From positions 62,001-126,000 of the forward strand of contig NZ_QPII01000007.1 of NCBI RefSeq assembly GCF_003336675.1: a stretch of 64,000 nucleotides of DNA. The letters are read 5' to 3'. A program made the translations under genes and the position numbers. Positions 47,493 to 59,694 of this stretch are shown in pieces. The DNA comes from Billgrantia montanilacus. GTDB lineage: Bacteria; Pseudomonadota; Gammaproteobacteria; Pseudomonadales; Halomonadaceae. The notes below the pieces were generated by a model, which was not told where the DNA came from, ran no database searches, and worked only from the letters and a program-made list of their open reading frames with translations. How positions within the stretch are numbered: position 1 is the first letter of the stretch; every line of letters starts with the position of its first letter.

Positions 47493-47957
47493 ATGAATCG
47501 CAAGGTTATGTTTCGTTGCACTCTCATCAGTCTGCTGCTGGCCGCTCCGGCGCCACTGCTGATTGCCCTGTTCCTCTATTTCGCCGGAGGCGATACGTCG
47601 CGCCAGCTCCTCGCCACCCTGGAAGTCGGCGGTGTCGCGGCGGTCTATCTCGCTACGCTGGTAGCCGTCTTCCTGCTGCTGCTGGTAGCCACGCTATTCG
47701 TGCATGGCGTGAGCCCACGGCTGGCTGCCATCGCCGATGTCGAGAATGACGATCGCGAGATCGGCGAGGTCAAGTGGTTCAATGTCAACAAGGGGTACGG
47801 TTTCATCAAGCGTGACAGCGGGGAGGACGTCTTCGTGCACTTTCGCGCGATTCGCGGCCGTGGGCACCGAACCCTGGCCGAAGGACAGAAGGTGCGCTAC
47901 TACGTGATCGAGAATGAGCGGGGGCTTCAGGCCGACGACGTCACCGTCATTACTTAG
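47493..47957 (+). CDS. Membrane-anchored cold-shock-domain protein
   Basis: 154 aa. Two transmembrane helices (about 10-31 and 45-68) are followed by a complete cold-shock domain (about 88-154): GEVKWFNVNKGYGFIKRDSG with RNP1 KGYGFI (100-105) and RNP2 VFVHF (113-117). The CSD binds single-stranded nucleic acid; here it would be held on the cytoplasmic face of the membrane. This differs from the known CSD-DUF1294 proteins, where the CSD is N-terminal. The ATG at 47493 gives a natural membrane start; the open frame continues upstream but is not credible. Confidence 0.85.
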   Translation: MNRKVMFRCTLISLLLAAPAPLLIALFLYFAGGDTSRQLLATLEVGGVAAVYLATLVAVFLLLLVATLFVHGVSPRLAAIADVENDDREIGEVKWFNVNKGYGFIKRDSGEDVFVHFRAIRGRGHRTLAEGQKVRYYVIENERGLQADDVTVIT

Positions 47958-47966
47958 GCGGAGAAA

Positions 47967-48185
47967 AGCGGCTGCGCTCGGTCATACTGCGTTAAAAATC
48001 GACTTAAAGTACTCATTTACTAAAGTAAACTCCGTCTTTGGGCTCGCGACATCCCTGTCGCTCGCTCTTCGAGCAGCGGAGCTGCCCAAATCGGCTTCCT
48101 GCCGATTTGTCGTCGATTTTTGCCTTGTGACCCACATGGATGTGGGAAATGCGAAGGCCCGTAGGGAACGGGCCTAGCCCTGACC
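47967..48185. repeat. Long palindromic extragenic repeat
   Basis: Inverted arms AAAAATCGAC (47994-48003) and GTCGATTTTT (48112-48121) flank about 108 bases. The left end CGGCTGCGCTCGGTCAT recurs, slightly changed, after radC at 2450. Inside are CCCAAATCGG..CCGATTTG-type palindromes. To the right are CCCACAT/ATGTGGG (48131-48146) and GGCCCGT-AGGGA-ACGGGCC (48156-48174), the latter a possible terminator for the cold-shock gene. Confidence 0.65.
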
Positions 48186-48261
48186 TTCGCTCACCGGCTT
48201 TCGCGAGGTTTATGGTGCCGCTCGGCAGCTTCTTGTGCCTACTTGATTTGCTGTATGCAAT

Positions 48262-48302
48262 GACATCGCCCCGCCTGTTCCGGAAACAGGCGGGGCGATG
48301 TC
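48262..48302. terminator. Strong terminator of the dapE-side operon
   Basis: A perfect 18-bp stem (GACATCGCCCCGCCTGTT and its complement) with a CCGGA loop begins 7 bases past the stop of the minus-strand gene at 48310. It can also stop rightward transcription from the cold-shock gene. Confidence 0.88.
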
Positions 48303-48309
48303 GTTTGGG

Positions 48310-50883
<2,574 letters not shown>

Positions 50884-50918
50884 GATGTTTCCTCGTGTCA
50901 GGTAAGGGTAGGTCGGCG

Positions 50919-51263
50919 TCAGCCTTTCAGGGCGTCATAGTCGCCGTCGCGATAGCCGAGAATAATGTCGTCGCCGGTATCGAGCAGTGGTCGCTTGAGC
51001 AGCGTGGGGTTGGCCATGATCAGCGCACGGGCCTTGTTGGCGTCGATCGCCTTCTTGTCCTCTTCGGGAAGGTTGCGCCAGGTGGTGCTGCGCCGATTGA
51101 GCGCTTCCATCACCGGTACACGCTCGAGGATATGCTCGAGCAGGGCCGCCGAGAGGCCGTCCTCGCGCAGGTCGTGAACCTGATAGGGCAGGCCCTTCTC
51201 ATCCAGGGCCTTGCGCGCCTTGCGGCAGGTATCACAGTTCTTGATCACGAAAAGGGTAAGCAT
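50919..51263 (-). CDS. yffB: ArsC/Spx-family reductase-like protein (YffB)
   Basis: 114 aa thioredoxin-fold protein of the ArsC/YffB group. It has a CxxC near the start (KNCDTCRKARKALDE, Cys10/Cys13) and the conserved RPLLDTGD. A glutathione-dependent thiol reductase role has been proposed for YffB. Of two adjacent ATGs, the second (51263) has better spacing from AAAGGAGG and overlaps the dapC stop by one base. Association with the dap genes is conserved across gammaproteobacteria though not explained. Confidence 0.87.
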   Translation of the reverse strand: MLTLFVIKNCDTCRKARKALDEKGLPYQVHDLREDGLSAALLEHILERVPVMEALNRRSTTWRNLPEEDKKAIDANKARALIMANPTLLKRPLLDTGDDIILGYRDGDYDALKG

Positions 51264-52462
51264 CATGCCCTCCTTTCAATGAAGCGGCGAATGCGTTGCG
51301 CGGCTTCTGTCGTGGGCTCGAGCTCGGCTACCAGTGCCAGGCGTAGGCGCCCTGCACCGGGATTGTCGCCATGGGCCCCCTCGCGACCCATATAGGAGCC
51401 GGGCAGCACGCTGACATGTTCCTCGGCGAACAGCGCCCGGGTAAAGGCCTCGTCGTCGCCCCCCGGCACCGCGGGCCAGAGGTAGAAACTCGCCTCGGGG
51501 GCCGGGAACGCCATGACCGGTGCGAGTATCTCGGTGACGGCGGCGAACTTTTCGCGATAGGCGTCACGGTTGGCGCGCACATGGATTTCGTCGTTCCAGG
51601 CAGTGATCGAGGCGTGCTGCAGCGGCAGCGACATGGCGCAGCCATGGTAGGTGCGGTAGCGCTTGAAGGGGGCGATCAGCTCGGCGTCGCCGGCGACGAA
51701 GCCGGAGCGCAGCCCCGGCAGGTTGGAGCGCTTGGAGAGCGAGTGGAACACCAGGCAGCGGCGGTAGTCGTGCCGGCCCAGGGCGGCGCAGGCCTCGAGC
51801 AGCCCCGGCGGCGGCGCGCTCTCGTCCAGGTAGAGCTCCGAGTAGCACTCGTCCGAGGCGATGATGAAGTCGTGCTGATCCGCCAGGGCAATGAGTGTCT
51901 TGAAATCATCCAGCGGCGTCACCGCGCCGGTGGGGTTGCCCGGCGAACAGAGGAAGACGATCTGTACCTCGCGCCAGGTCTCGGCGGGCACGGCGTCGAA
52001 GTCGGGGCGAAAGCCGTTCTCGGCCCGACAGTCCAGGTAGAGCGGCCGGCCACCGGCAAGCAGGGTGGCGCCCTCGTAGATCTGGTAGAAGGGGTTGGGT
52101 ACCGCGACCCGGGCCGGGCGCGAGCGATCCAGCGCGGCCTGGACGAAGGCGAAGATCGCCTCCCGGGTGCCGTTGACCGGCAGCACCTGGTGCTCGGGAT
52201 CGAGCCCCTCGAGACCGAACCGGCGGGTCGCCCAGTCGGCGATGGCGCCGCGCAGCTCGGGCATGCCGGCCGTGGCCGGGTAGCGGGCCATCTCCGGCAG
52301 ATGGTCGTTCAGCGTGGCCAGTGCCGCGGCGAAGGGGGCGTGCTGCGGCTCGCCGATGGTCAGCGGAATGTGCACGAGCCCTTCGGGTGGCGTCACGCCG
52401 GCCTTCAAGGCGGCGAGTTTCTCGAAGGGGTAGGGCTTGAGGGCGTCGAGGTCGGGATTCAT
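51263..52462 (-). CDS. dapC: Succinyldiaminopimelate transaminase
   Basis: PLP-dependent aminotransferase (399 aa) converting N-succinyl-2-amino-6-ketopimelate to N-succinyl-LL-DAP. Family opening is NPDLDALKPYPFEKLAALKA. PLP-site features are NPFYQIYEGA, FLCSPGNPTGAVTPLDD, the SDECYSELY turn and the Schiff-base lysine in FHSLSKRSNLPGLRSGF (about residue 242). The position between glnD and yffB-dapD favours DapC over a general aspartate-type aminotransferase. The start at 52462 is fixed by the conserved N-terminus. Confidence 0.92.
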   Translation of the reverse strand: MNPDLDALKPYPFEKLAALKAGVTPPEGLVHIPLTIGEPQHAPFAAALATLNDHLPEMARYPATAGMPELRGAIADWATRRFGLEGLDPEHQVLPVNGTREAIFAFVQAALDRSRPARVAVPNPFYQIYEGATLLAGGRPLYLDCRAENGFRPDFDAVPAETWREVQIVFLCSPGNPTGAVTPLDDFKTLIALADQHDFIIASDECYSELYLDESAPPPGLLEACAALGRHDYRRCLVFHSLSKRSNLPGLRSGFVAGDAELIAPFKRYRTYHGCAMSLPLQHASITAWNDEIHVRANRDAYREKFAAVTEILAPVMAFPAPEASFYLWPAVPGGDDEAFTRALFAEEHVSVLPGSYMGREGAHGDNPGAGRLRLALVAELEPTTEAAQRIRRFIERRA

Positions 52463-52579
52463 CGGTGTCCAGGGCGCCGTGGGCCGGCGTCGTATTTGCG
52501 TTGTGTTGCAGGGCACGGTGCTAGGGGCGTGCGGGCAGACCGTCAATTATAGGGAAGGCCCCGGCTTGCCTCAAACCCG

Positions 52580-55261
52580 CTAGCCGGAAACGTCCAGGAC
52601 CTCGATGAGCCGCTCGCGCAGGCGCTGCTGGCGCTCGGGGTCGGTGATTGGCCGACCTCCCTTGTCGGTGATGAAGAAGACGTCCTCGACACGCTCCCCC
52701 AGGGTGGCGATCTTGGCCGCCGAAAGGGCGATGTCCTGCTCCATGAAGATGCGCCCCACCCGGGCCAGCAGGCCGGGGCGGTCGGGGGCGGTGAGCTCCA
52801 GCAGGGTGCGCTCATTGGCCGGGTCCTGCTCGATCAGCACTTCCGTGGCGACATGGAAGTGACGCAGCTGGCGCGGAGTGTGCCGGGTGACGATCTGGGG
52901 GTAGTCGTCCGGATCGTCGAGCTCCTCGACCAGATGGCGGCGAATGGCCTCGATGCGCTCGGCATCGCGGATCGACTCGCCACGGCTGTCGAGCACGATG
53001 AAGGTGTTGAGCGTCCAGTCATTGCTTGAGGTGGCGATGCGGGCGTCGTGGATGGAGAGCCCCAGTTGCTCCATGGCGGCGGCGGTGGCGGCGAACAGGT
53101 CGTCCACCGAGCGGGTGTGGATGAACACCTTGGTACCGCCGTCGGACATGTCGTCGGCGGGGGCGCTGATCAGGATCAGCGGCAGCTGAGACTCGGCGTG
53201 GGCGAGAATGCCCATGGTCTGCCAGACGATCTCGCTGGGGGCATACTGCAGGAAGTAGTCCTCGCCCAGGGATTCCCAGAGCCGGTCGACCCGGGGCAGC
53301 TCTGCGCCCACCGAGGCCAGCAGCGAACGCGCTTCGCCCCGGGTCTCGCGTACCCATTCCTCGCGATCCAGCGGGTTGTCGAGACCGCGGCGCAGGGCGC
53401 GCTTGGTCTCGGCGTGGAGCTGACGCAGCAACGAGGCGCGCCAGCCATTCCACAGCGTGGGGTTGGTGGCGTTGATATCGGCTACCGTCAGCACGTAGAG
53501 GTGATCCAGACGCGTTTCGTCACCCACCACCCGGGCAAAGTCGCGAATCACATCGGGGTCGGTGATGTCGCGCTTCTGGGCCACCATCGACATCAACAGG
53601 TGGTTCTCCACCAGCCAGACGACCAGCCGCGTGTCGCGCAGCGTCATGCCGTGCCGCTCGGCGAAGCGCTCCACGTCGCGTGCACCGAGAAGCGAGTGGT
53701 CGCCGCCACGGCCCTTGCCGATATCGTGATAGAGGCCGGCAATCCACAGCAGCTCGAGCTTGGGCAGCTGATGAATCAGGGCAGCCGCCACAGGGAATTC
53801 GTCCCGGGCATCGGGTTCGCGGAAGCGCTGAATGAACTTCAGCAGGCGCAGAGTGTGCGCATCCACTGTGTAGATGTGAAAGAGGTCGTGCTGCATCAGC
53901 CCCACCGCCTGGCCGAACTCCGGCAGGTACTTGCCCAGCACGCCGTAGCGGTTCATGCGCCGCAGCTGGCGCGCCACGTTGCCGCCGGAGCCGAGCAGCG
54001 ACATGAACAGGTTCTGGTGGCGAGCATCGTCGCGGTAGAGGTCGTCGATTTGATGCCGATGGTCGCGGATCAGGCGGATGGTGTCGGCGCGGACCCCCTC
54101 GATCTCGGGATGTTCCGCCATCAGCAGGAACAGCTCGAGCAGGGCGGAGGGGTGCTCGCGAAACACGGCACGGCTGCGGGCCTGGATATAACCGCCGGCG
54201 ATCTCGAAGCGCTCGTTGAGCGGTACCGACTCCAGGCGCTCGCCGCTACGCAGGATCGCCTCGTCGAAGTGCTGCAGCAGCATGTCGTTGAGCCCGGCAA
54301 GCGCGGTGACGTGGCGATAATAGCGTTTCATGAACTGTTCGACGGCCAGGCGCTCGGGGGTGTCGCGGTAGCCGAACAGTTCGGCGATGGTGCGCTGATG
54401 ATCGAACTGCAGGCGGTCCTCGGCGCGATCGGTCAGCATGTGCAGGGCATAGCGCACCTGCCAGAGGAAGGCCTGGCCCTGGCTCAGGATGCGCAGTTCG
54501 GCGTCGTTCATGAAGCCGTTGGCCACCAGGTCCTCATAGCGCTGGCTGCCGAAGTGGCGCTTGGCCACCCAGCCGATCATCTGGATGTCCCGTAGTCCGC
54601 CCGGCGAACTCTTGATGTTGGGCTCCAGGTGGTACTCGGAGTTGTTGAAACGGTGATGGCGAGTGATCTGCTCCTGCCACTTGGCCTCGAAGAACTGGTC
54701 GGCGGGCCACATGCGCTCGGCGGCGATGCGGGCCTTCATGGCGTCGCGCAGCCGTTCAGGGCCAGCCAGGGTGCGCGACTCCATCAGGTTGGTGATCACC
54801 GTGATGTCGCCTTCGGCCTCGCGCTCGCAGTCGGGGAGCGAACGCACGCTGTGGCCGATCTCCAGGCCGATGTCCCACAGGAAGGTGATGAAGTCCGTCA
54901 GCGGTTCCCGGTAGGGCTCGTCGTCGTCGTGCTCCAGCAGCAGCATCAGGTCGACGTCGGAGTGCGGATGCAGCTCGCCGCGACCGTAGCCGCCCACCGC
55001 CAGCAGCGCCACGCCGTCGTCGGGCCATGTCTGCAGCGCCCAGGCGATGGCGAGCAGGCGGTCGAGACACCAGGCGCGGCCATGCACCAGGTCGCGAATG
55101 TCGGCACCGGCACGGAAGCGTTCGTCGAGACGGGCCTGGATGTCGCCGAGCGCCGTCTTGAAGGGCGCGATGGGCGAACGGTTGCCGGTCAGTTCGCTGC
55201 GAAATGTCTCGGCATCGAACAGCGACTCATCCGGCGCAAATCGGTAGTGGTGCAGGAGCAT
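52580..55261 (-). CDS. glnD: Bifunctional uridylyltransferase/uridylyl-removing enzyme
   Basis: Nitrogen sensor (893 aa) that uridylylates PII when glutamine is low and removes the UMP when it is high. Nucleotidyltransferase motif GGYGRGELHPHSDVDL (90-105), an HD domain with GLYHDIGKGRGGDHS in the middle, and two C-terminal ACT domains (DDMSDGGTKVFIHTRSVDDL and LLELTAPDRPGLLARVGRIF) that sense glutamine. The start at 55261 follows GGAG-like bases and the conserved opening; an upstream open stretch overlapping map is ignored. It follows map by 11 bases. Confidence 0.96.
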   Translation of the reverse strand: MLLHHYRFAPDESLFDAETFRSELTGNRSPIAPFKTALGDIQARLDERFRAGADIRDLVHGRAWCLDRLLAIAWALQTWPDDGVALLAVGGYGRGELHPHSDVDLMLLLEHDDDEPYREPLTDFITFLWDIGLEIGHSVRSLPDCEREAEGDITVITNLMESRTLAGPERLRDAMKARIAAERMWPADQFFEAKWQEQITRHHRFNNSEYHLEPNIKSSPGGLRDIQMIGWVAKRHFGSQRYEDLVANGFMNDAELRILSQGQAFLWQVRYALHMLTDRAEDRLQFDHQRTIAELFGYRDTPERLAVEQFMKRYYRHVTALAGLNDMLLQHFDEAILRSGERLESVPLNERFEIAGGYIQARSRAVFREHPSALLELFLLMAEHPEIEGVRADTIRLIRDHRHQIDDLYRDDARHQNLFMSLLGSGGNVARQLRRMNRYGVLGKYLPEFGQAVGLMQHDLFHIYTVDAHTLRLLKFIQRFREPDARDEFPVAAALIHQLPKLELLWIAGLYHDIGKGRGGDHSLLGARDVERFAERHGMTLRDTRLVVWLVENHLLMSMVAQKRDITDPDVIRDFARVVGDETRLDHLYVLTVADINATNPTLWNGWRASLLRQLHAETKRALRRGLDNPLDREEWVRETRGEARSLLASVGAELPRVDRLWESLGEDYFLQYAPSEIVWQTMGILAHAESQLPLILISAPADDMSDGGTKVFIHTRSVDDLFAATAAAMEQLGLSIHDARIATSSNDWTLNTFIVLDSRGESIRDAERIEAIRRHLVEELDDPDDYPQIVTRHTPRQLRHFHVATEVLIEQDPANERTLLELTAPDRPGLLARVGRIFMEQDIALSAAKIATLGERVEDVFFITDKGGRPITDPERQQRLRERLIEVLDVSG

Positions 55262-55272
55262 GGGCGATCGAC

Positions 55273-56064
55273 TCAGTGGTCGAGGAAGGCGAGATCTTCT
55301 TCGCCACGGGCAGTCAGCACCTCGACGCCGGTTTCGGTGACCAGCAGCGTGTGTTCCCACTGGGCGGACAGGCTCTTGTCCCGGGTCACGGCGGTCCAGC
55401 CATCGCGAAGCACCTTGGTCTGATGCCCGCCGACATTGATCATCGGCTCGATGGTGAAGCACATGCCGGCTTTCAGCTCGGCGTCGGCCTCGGGAGCGTA
55501 GCCGTCATAATGCAGCACCTGGGGGTCTTCATGGAAGGTGGCGCCGATGCCGTGGCCGCAGAAGTCGCGTACCACCGAATAGCCGTTGGCCTCGGCGTGC
55601 TGCTGGATGGCACGGGCAAGCTCGGAGAGCCGCGCGCCGGGGCGGACCAGGGCGATGCTGTGGTAGAGGCACTCCTGGGTGACCCGGCACAGGCGCTCGC
55701 CCTGGATGCTCTCGCCGACGATGAACATCACGCTGGAGTCGCCGTGATAGCCGTCGGCCGTCTTGACGGTGACATCAATGTTCATGATGTCGCCCTTCTT
55801 CAGCTTCTTTTCGCCATCCGGGATGCCATGGCAGACCACATGATTGATCGAGGTGCAGATCGACTTGGGGAAACCGTGGTAGTTGAGCGGGGCCGGTGTG
55901 GAGCCCAGCTCGTTGACAATATAGTCATGGCACAGGCGGTCCAGCTCGCCGGTGGTGACACCGGCCTTCACGTGTGGCGCGATCATCTCCAGCACGCTGG
56001 CGGCCTGACGGCCGGCTTCGCGCATCATCTCGATCTCGTCGGGCGTCTTGATGGGAATGTTCAT
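55273..56064 (-). CDS. map: Methionine aminopeptidase, type I
   Basis: Removes the initiator Met from new proteins (263 aa). Opening NIPIKTPDEIEMMREAGRQA. Metal ligands appear in KGDIMNIDVTVKTADGYHGD (two Asp), GHGIGATFHEDP (His), FTIEPMINVGG (Glu) and the C-terminal SAQWEHTLLVTETG (Glu). Divergent from rpsB across a 313-base gap, the usual arrangement; map leads the map-glnD-dapC-dapD-dapE series. Confidence 0.97.
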   Translation of the reverse strand: MNIPIKTPDEIEMMREAGRQAASVLEMIAPHVKAGVTTGELDRLCHDYIVNELGSTPAPLNYHGFPKSICTSINHVVCHGIPDGEKKLKKGDIMNIDVTVKTADGYHGDSSVMFIVGESIQGERLCRVTQECLYHSIALVRPGARLSELARAIQQHAEANGYSVVRDFCGHGIGATFHEDPQVLHYDGYAPEADAELKAGMCFTIEPMINVGGHQTKVLRDGWTAVTRDKSLSAQWEHTLLVTETGVEVLTARGEEDLAFLDH

Positions 56065-56377
56065 GGGGTCTCGGTTCTGAGGGGTTGTCGCGCCCGGCAA
56101 ATGGCGGGTATACGCGGCGGGCGACTTCATCTCGTCGGCGAACTATGGTATAAAGCCGCGCGCTATCCTGCAATCGTCGACCCTCCATCAGGGCCGTGGC
56201 TCGGCCGAGAGTCGACAGCAGTGAGAGCGTGATAACGAGGCGCATACCGCGTTTCGACAACATAGCCTTGAAAAACACACACGCACCGGCACATGGTCCC
56301 GGGTGCTGCCGCGGCGTCGCCTCGGTAGTCGGATCCATGGGGTGCGTGGAGGCCTAACCCGATTTTCAGGAGTCATC
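56065..56377. promoter_or_regulatory. map/rpsB divergent promoter region and rpsB leader
   Basis: This non-coding gap must hold the promoters of map (minus) and rpsB (plus). A TATAAA at 56149-56154 is a plausible rpsB -10, with only a weak -35 (TTCATC, 56126-56131). That would leave an rpsB leader of over 200 bases. In E. coli a long rpsB leader mediates S2 autoregulation; whether this one does is not visible. Confidence 0.45.
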
Positions 56378-57127
56378 ATGGCACACGTCAATATGCGCGA
56401 TCTGCTGAAGGCAGGCGCTCACTTCGGTCACCAGACCCGTTACTGGAACCCGAAGATGAGCAAGTTCATCTTCGGCGCCCGTAACAAGATCCACATCATC
56501 AACCTCGAGCACACCCTGCCGGCCCTCAATGAGGTGATCGACGTGGTCGAGAAGATGGCCGCGTCCAACAACAAGATCCTGTTCGTTGGCACCAAGCGCA
56601 GCGCCAGCAAGATCATCAAGGAAGAGGCCAACCGTGTCGGCCATCCGTTCGTCAATCACCGCTGGCTCGGCGGCATGCTGACGAACTACAAGACCATTCG
56701 TCAGTCAATCAAGCGCCTGCGCGACCTCGAGACCATGCGCGAGGACGGCACCTTCGAGAAGCTGACCAAGAAAGAGGTCCTGATGGCGACTCGCGAGCAG
56801 GACAAGCTCGAGCGTTCCATCGGCGGTATCAAGGAGATGGGCGGCCTGCCCGATGCCCTGTTCGTCATCGACGTCGATCACGAGCGCATCGCGATCAACG
56901 AAGCGAACAAGCTGGGCATCCCGGTCATCGGCGTGGTAGATACCAACTCCGACCCGGACGGCGTCGACTACGTGATCCCGGGCAACGATGATTCCATCCG
57001 CGCCATCCAGATCTACGTCAAGGCGATTGCCGACGCTTGTGGTCGTGCGAAGGAAGGTCGGCCGGACGAATTCGTCGAGGTCACCGAGGGCGAAGGCGGC
57101 GACGCGACGGCTGCCGCTGCCGAGTAA
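56378..57127 (+). CDS. rpsB: 30S ribosomal protein S2
   Basis: Small-subunit protein S2, 249 aa. It has [47 protein letters not shown] and the C-terminal [20 protein letters not shown]. The start follows CAGGAGTCATC. First gene of the rpsB-tsf-pyrH-frr-uppS-cdsA-dxr-rseP series. Confidence 0.98.
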   Translation: MAHVNMRDLLKAGAHFGHQTRYWNPKMSKFIFGARNKIHIINLEHTLPALNEVIDVVEKMAASNNKILFVGTKRSASKIIKEEANRVGHPFVNHRWLGGMLTNYKTIRQSIKRLRDLETMREDGTFEKLTKKEVLMATREQDKLERSIGGIKEMGGLPDALFVIDVDHERIAINEANKLGIPVIGVVDTNSDPDGVDYVIPGNDDSIRAIQIYVKAIADACGRAKEGRPDEFVEVTEGEGGDATAAAAE

Positions 57128-57193
57128 ACGGCGAGCCAGCCGGGCAGGCTTGCCTGTCCGGGCGGGCCGGGGCTGTTGCAGCCACGCCCGCTC

Positions 57194-57220
57194 TCCCGCC
57201 CCGGCATCGCTGGGGCGGGA
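57194..57220 (+). terminator. rpsB-tsf intergenic hairpin (attenuator)
   Basis: TCCCGCCCC and GGGGCGGGA form a perfect 9-bp stem with a 9-base loop in the 173-base rpsB-tsf gap. A partial terminator between these genes is known in E. coli and would set the S2 to EF-Ts ratio. Confidence 0.6.
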
Positions 57221-57300
57221 TTCCACCGGGCCCCCAGGGTCCGGCGCACTTATTCCCAAGTCGAACCGATCCAGGGTTCAACTATCAAGAGGTGAATACC

Positions 57301-58170
57301 ATGGCAGCGATCAGCGCCTCCCAGGTCAAGGAACTGCGCGAGCGTACCGGGCTCGGCATGATGGAGTGCAAGAAGGCACTTACCGAGGCCGATGGTGATA
57401 TCGAAGTCGCCATCGAGAACCTGCGCAAGAGCTCTGGCCTCAAGGCCGCCAAGAAGGCAGGCCGCACCGCCGCCGAAGGCGCCGTGGTGACTCGTGTCGC
57501 CGAAGACGGCAGCTACGGCGTGGTGGTGGAGATCAACTCCGAGACCGACTTCGTCGCCCGTGACGATAATTTCAAGGCTTTCGCCGACAAGATTGCCGGC
57601 GCCTTCTTCGCTGCCAAGAGCGAAGACGTGGCAGCGGTGATGAGCGGGGAGCTCGAGACCGTTCGCGAGCAGCTGGTACAGAAGATCGGCGAGAACATCA
57701 GCGTGCGTCGCTGTGCGGTCGTCGAGGCCGCCGAGGGCGGGCTGGTGGGCGAATACGTCCACGGCGGCCGCATCGGCGTGCTGACCGAGCTCAAGGGAGG
57801 CAACAGCGAGGTGGCCAAGGATGTCGCCATGCATGTGGCAGCGATCAATCCGTCGGTGGCGCGCCCCGAGGACATGCCCCAGGAAGAGCTCGACAAGGAA
57901 AAGGCAATCATCCTGGCCCAGCCCGACATGGCCGGCAAGCCTGAGCAGATTGCCGAGAAGATGGTCGAAGGCCGTCTCAAGAAGTACCTGGCCGAGAACA
58001 GCCTGACCGAGCAGCCCTTCGTCAAGGATCCCAACCAGAGCGTGGCCGAGTTCGTCAAGGCCGCGGGTGGTGAGGTTCTCGGTTTCATCCGCTTCGAGGT
58101 GGGTGAGGGCATCGAGAAGGAAGAGGTCGATTTTGCCAAGGAAGTCATGGAACAGGCTGGCCGCAGCTAA
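57301..58170 (+). CDS. tsf: Elongation factor Ts
   Basis: GDP exchange factor for EF-Tu (289 aa). The start at 57301 gives [32 protein letters not shown], the universal N-terminal module; the core has [20 protein letters not shown]. Preceded by a hairpin and a good site (AAGAGGTGAATACC). Normal length. Confidence 0.98.
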   Translation: MAAISASQVKELRERTGLGMMECKKALTEADGDIEVAIENLRKSSGLKAAKKAGRTAAEGAVVTRVAEDGSYGVVVEINSETDFVARDDNFKAFADKIAGAFFAAKSEDVAAVMSGELETVREQLVQKIGENISVRRCAVVEAAEGGLVGEYVHGGRIGVLTELKGGNSEVAKDVAMHVAAINPSVARPEDMPQEELDKEKAIILAQPDMAGKPEQIAEKMVEGRLKKYLAENSLTEQPFVKDPNQSVAEFVKAAGGEVLGFIRFEVGEGIEKEEVDFAKEVMEQAGRS

Positions 58171-58286
58171 GGTCAGAGGTTCCAGTTCGAAGAACGGCGT
58201 GCGCGCGAGCGCACGCCTTCTCGTATCCGGCCGTCGCGTCGGCCGAAGTAGAAAAGCTTCATCCCCTTGCGCCCAGGAGAGTTGCC

Positions 58287-59063
58287 ATGCCCACAACCGA
58301 ACAGGTCGATAGTACCGCCCAGCCCCGCTCCGACAAGTCCCGCAGTGAAAAATCCAAGTACAAGCGCATCCTGCTCAAGCTCTCCGGTGAGGCCCTGATG
58401 GGCGAACACGACTTCGGGATCGACCCCAAGGTGCTCGACCGCATGGCGCTGGAGATCGGGCAACTGGTCGGCATCGGCGTGCAGGTGGGTATCGTGGTCG
58501 GTGGCGGCAACCTGTTCCGTGGCGCCGCACTCAACGCGGCGGGCATGGATCGCGTCACCGGTGACCACATGGGCATGCTGGCCACGGTGATGAACGCACT
58601 GGCCATGCGCGATGCGCTGGAGCGTTCCAATATCCGCTCCCGGGTCATGTCGGCGATTCCCATGAGCGGGGTGGTGGAACACTACGATCGGCGTACCGCC
58701 ATTCGCTACCTGACCTCCGGAGACGTGGTATTGTTTTCCGCCGGAACCGGCAACCCATTCTTTACCACCGACTCGGCGGCTTGCCTGCGCGGCATCGAGA
58801 TCGACGCCGACGTGGTGGTCAAGGCCACCAAGGTGGACGGGGTCTACGACAAGGACCCGGTGAAGCACGCCGATGCGGTCAAGTACGACAAGCTGAGCTA
58901 CGACGATGCGCTGGACCAGAAGCTCGGCATCATGGATTTGACCGCCATCTGTCTCGTGCGGGACCATGACATGCCGGTTCGCGTCTTTAACATGAACAAG
59001 CCGGGCGCCCTGCTGAACCTGGTGATGGGCGGCAAGGAAGGCACGCTGATAGACAGAGGTTGA
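58287..59063 (+). CDS. pyrH: UMP kinase
   Basis: Phosphorylates UMP to UDP with ATP; hexameric bacterial type (258 aa). [60 protein letters not shown] and VDGVYDKDP are all diagnostic. An N-terminal extension of about 24 residues ([20 protein letters not shown]) precedes the kinase core; the ATG at 58287 follows AGGAGAGTTGCC, so the extension is probably real. Confidence 0.97.
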   Translation: MPTTEQVDSTAQPRSDKSRSEKSKYKRILLKLSGEALMGEHDFGIDPKVLDRMALEIGQLVGIGVQVGIVVGGGNLFRGAALNAAGMDRVTGDHMGMLATVMNALAMRDALERSNIRSRVMSAIPMSGVVEHYDRRTAIRYLTSGDVVLFSAGTGNPFFTTDSAACLRGIEIDADVVVKATKVDGVYDKDPVKHADAVKYDKLSYDDALDQKLGIMDLTAICLVRDHDMPVRVFNMNKPGALLNLVMGGKEGTLIDRG

Positions 59064-59067
59064 CACT

Positions 59068-59625
59068 GTGATCGATGACATCAAGAAAGATGCTGAAAGC
59101 CGAATGAAGAAGAGCCTCGAGGCCCTTCATGGCAACTTCAACAAGATCCGTACCGGGCGTGCTCACTCCAGCATCCTCGATTCGGTGACGGTGGACTATT
59201 ACGGTAGCCAGGTGCCGCTGAGCCAGGTGGCCTCGGTCAACGTGGAGGACGCCCGGACACTGAGTATCGTGCCGTGGGAGCAGGGCATGGTGCCCAAGAT
59301 CGAGAAGGCGATCATGACCTCCGATCTGGGCTTGAACCCGGCAAGCGCCGGCACTGTGATTCGCGTTCCCATGCCGATGCTCACCGAGGAGACACGCAAG
59401 GGCTACATCAAGCAGGCGCGTGCCGAGGCCGAGCACGCCCGCGTGGCGGTCCGCAATGTGCGTCGCGACGCCAATGGCGACTTCAAGTCCCTGCTCAAGG
59501 AGAAGGAAATCTCCGAGGATGAGCAGCACCGGGGTGAGGAGGCCATTCAGAAGCTGACCGACAAGTACATTGCCGAGATCGACAAGCTGCTGGAAACGAA
59601 GGAACATGACCTGATGCAGGTCTGA
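59068..59625 (+). CDS. frr: Ribosome recycling factor
   Basis: 185 aa. With EF-G it splits the post-termination ribosome. [20 protein letters not shown] and [20 protein letters not shown] are diagnostic, and the length is exactly typical. It starts 4 bases after pyrH (GTG at 59068). Confidence 0.98.
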   Translation: MIDDIKKDAESRMKKSLEALHGNFNKIRTGRAHSSILDSVTVDYYGSQVPLSQVASVNVEDARTLSIVPWEQGMVPKIEKAIMTSDLGLNPASAGTVIRVPMPMLTEETRKGYIKQARAEAEHARVAVRNVRRDANGDFKSLLKEKEISEDEQHRGEEAIQKLTDKYIAEIDKLLETKEHDLMQV

Positions 59626-59694
59626 GGAGCGCCGGGCGGACGACTCCGCTACGGGGGCTTCCGCCAGGCTCCGCCCATTCCATTGCGAGACATC

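Larger units (their letters stand above)
47958..48309. other. Intergenic region with repeat and terminator, no gene
   Basis: The 352 bases between the membrane cold-shock gene and the dapE-side unit hold one long palindromic repeat (47967-48185) and a very strong terminator (48262-48302), both listed separately. I see no coding frame with family features. Confidence 0.75.

Noticed and set aside
47994-48121. CRISPR-like array in the repeat region
   Set aside because: The repeats are a single pair of inverted arms, not regularly spaced direct repeats; no cas genes.
53048-54595. 515-codon open frame antisense to glnD
   Set aside because: glnD has all its catalytic motifs on the other strand; the antisense product has no recognisable features.
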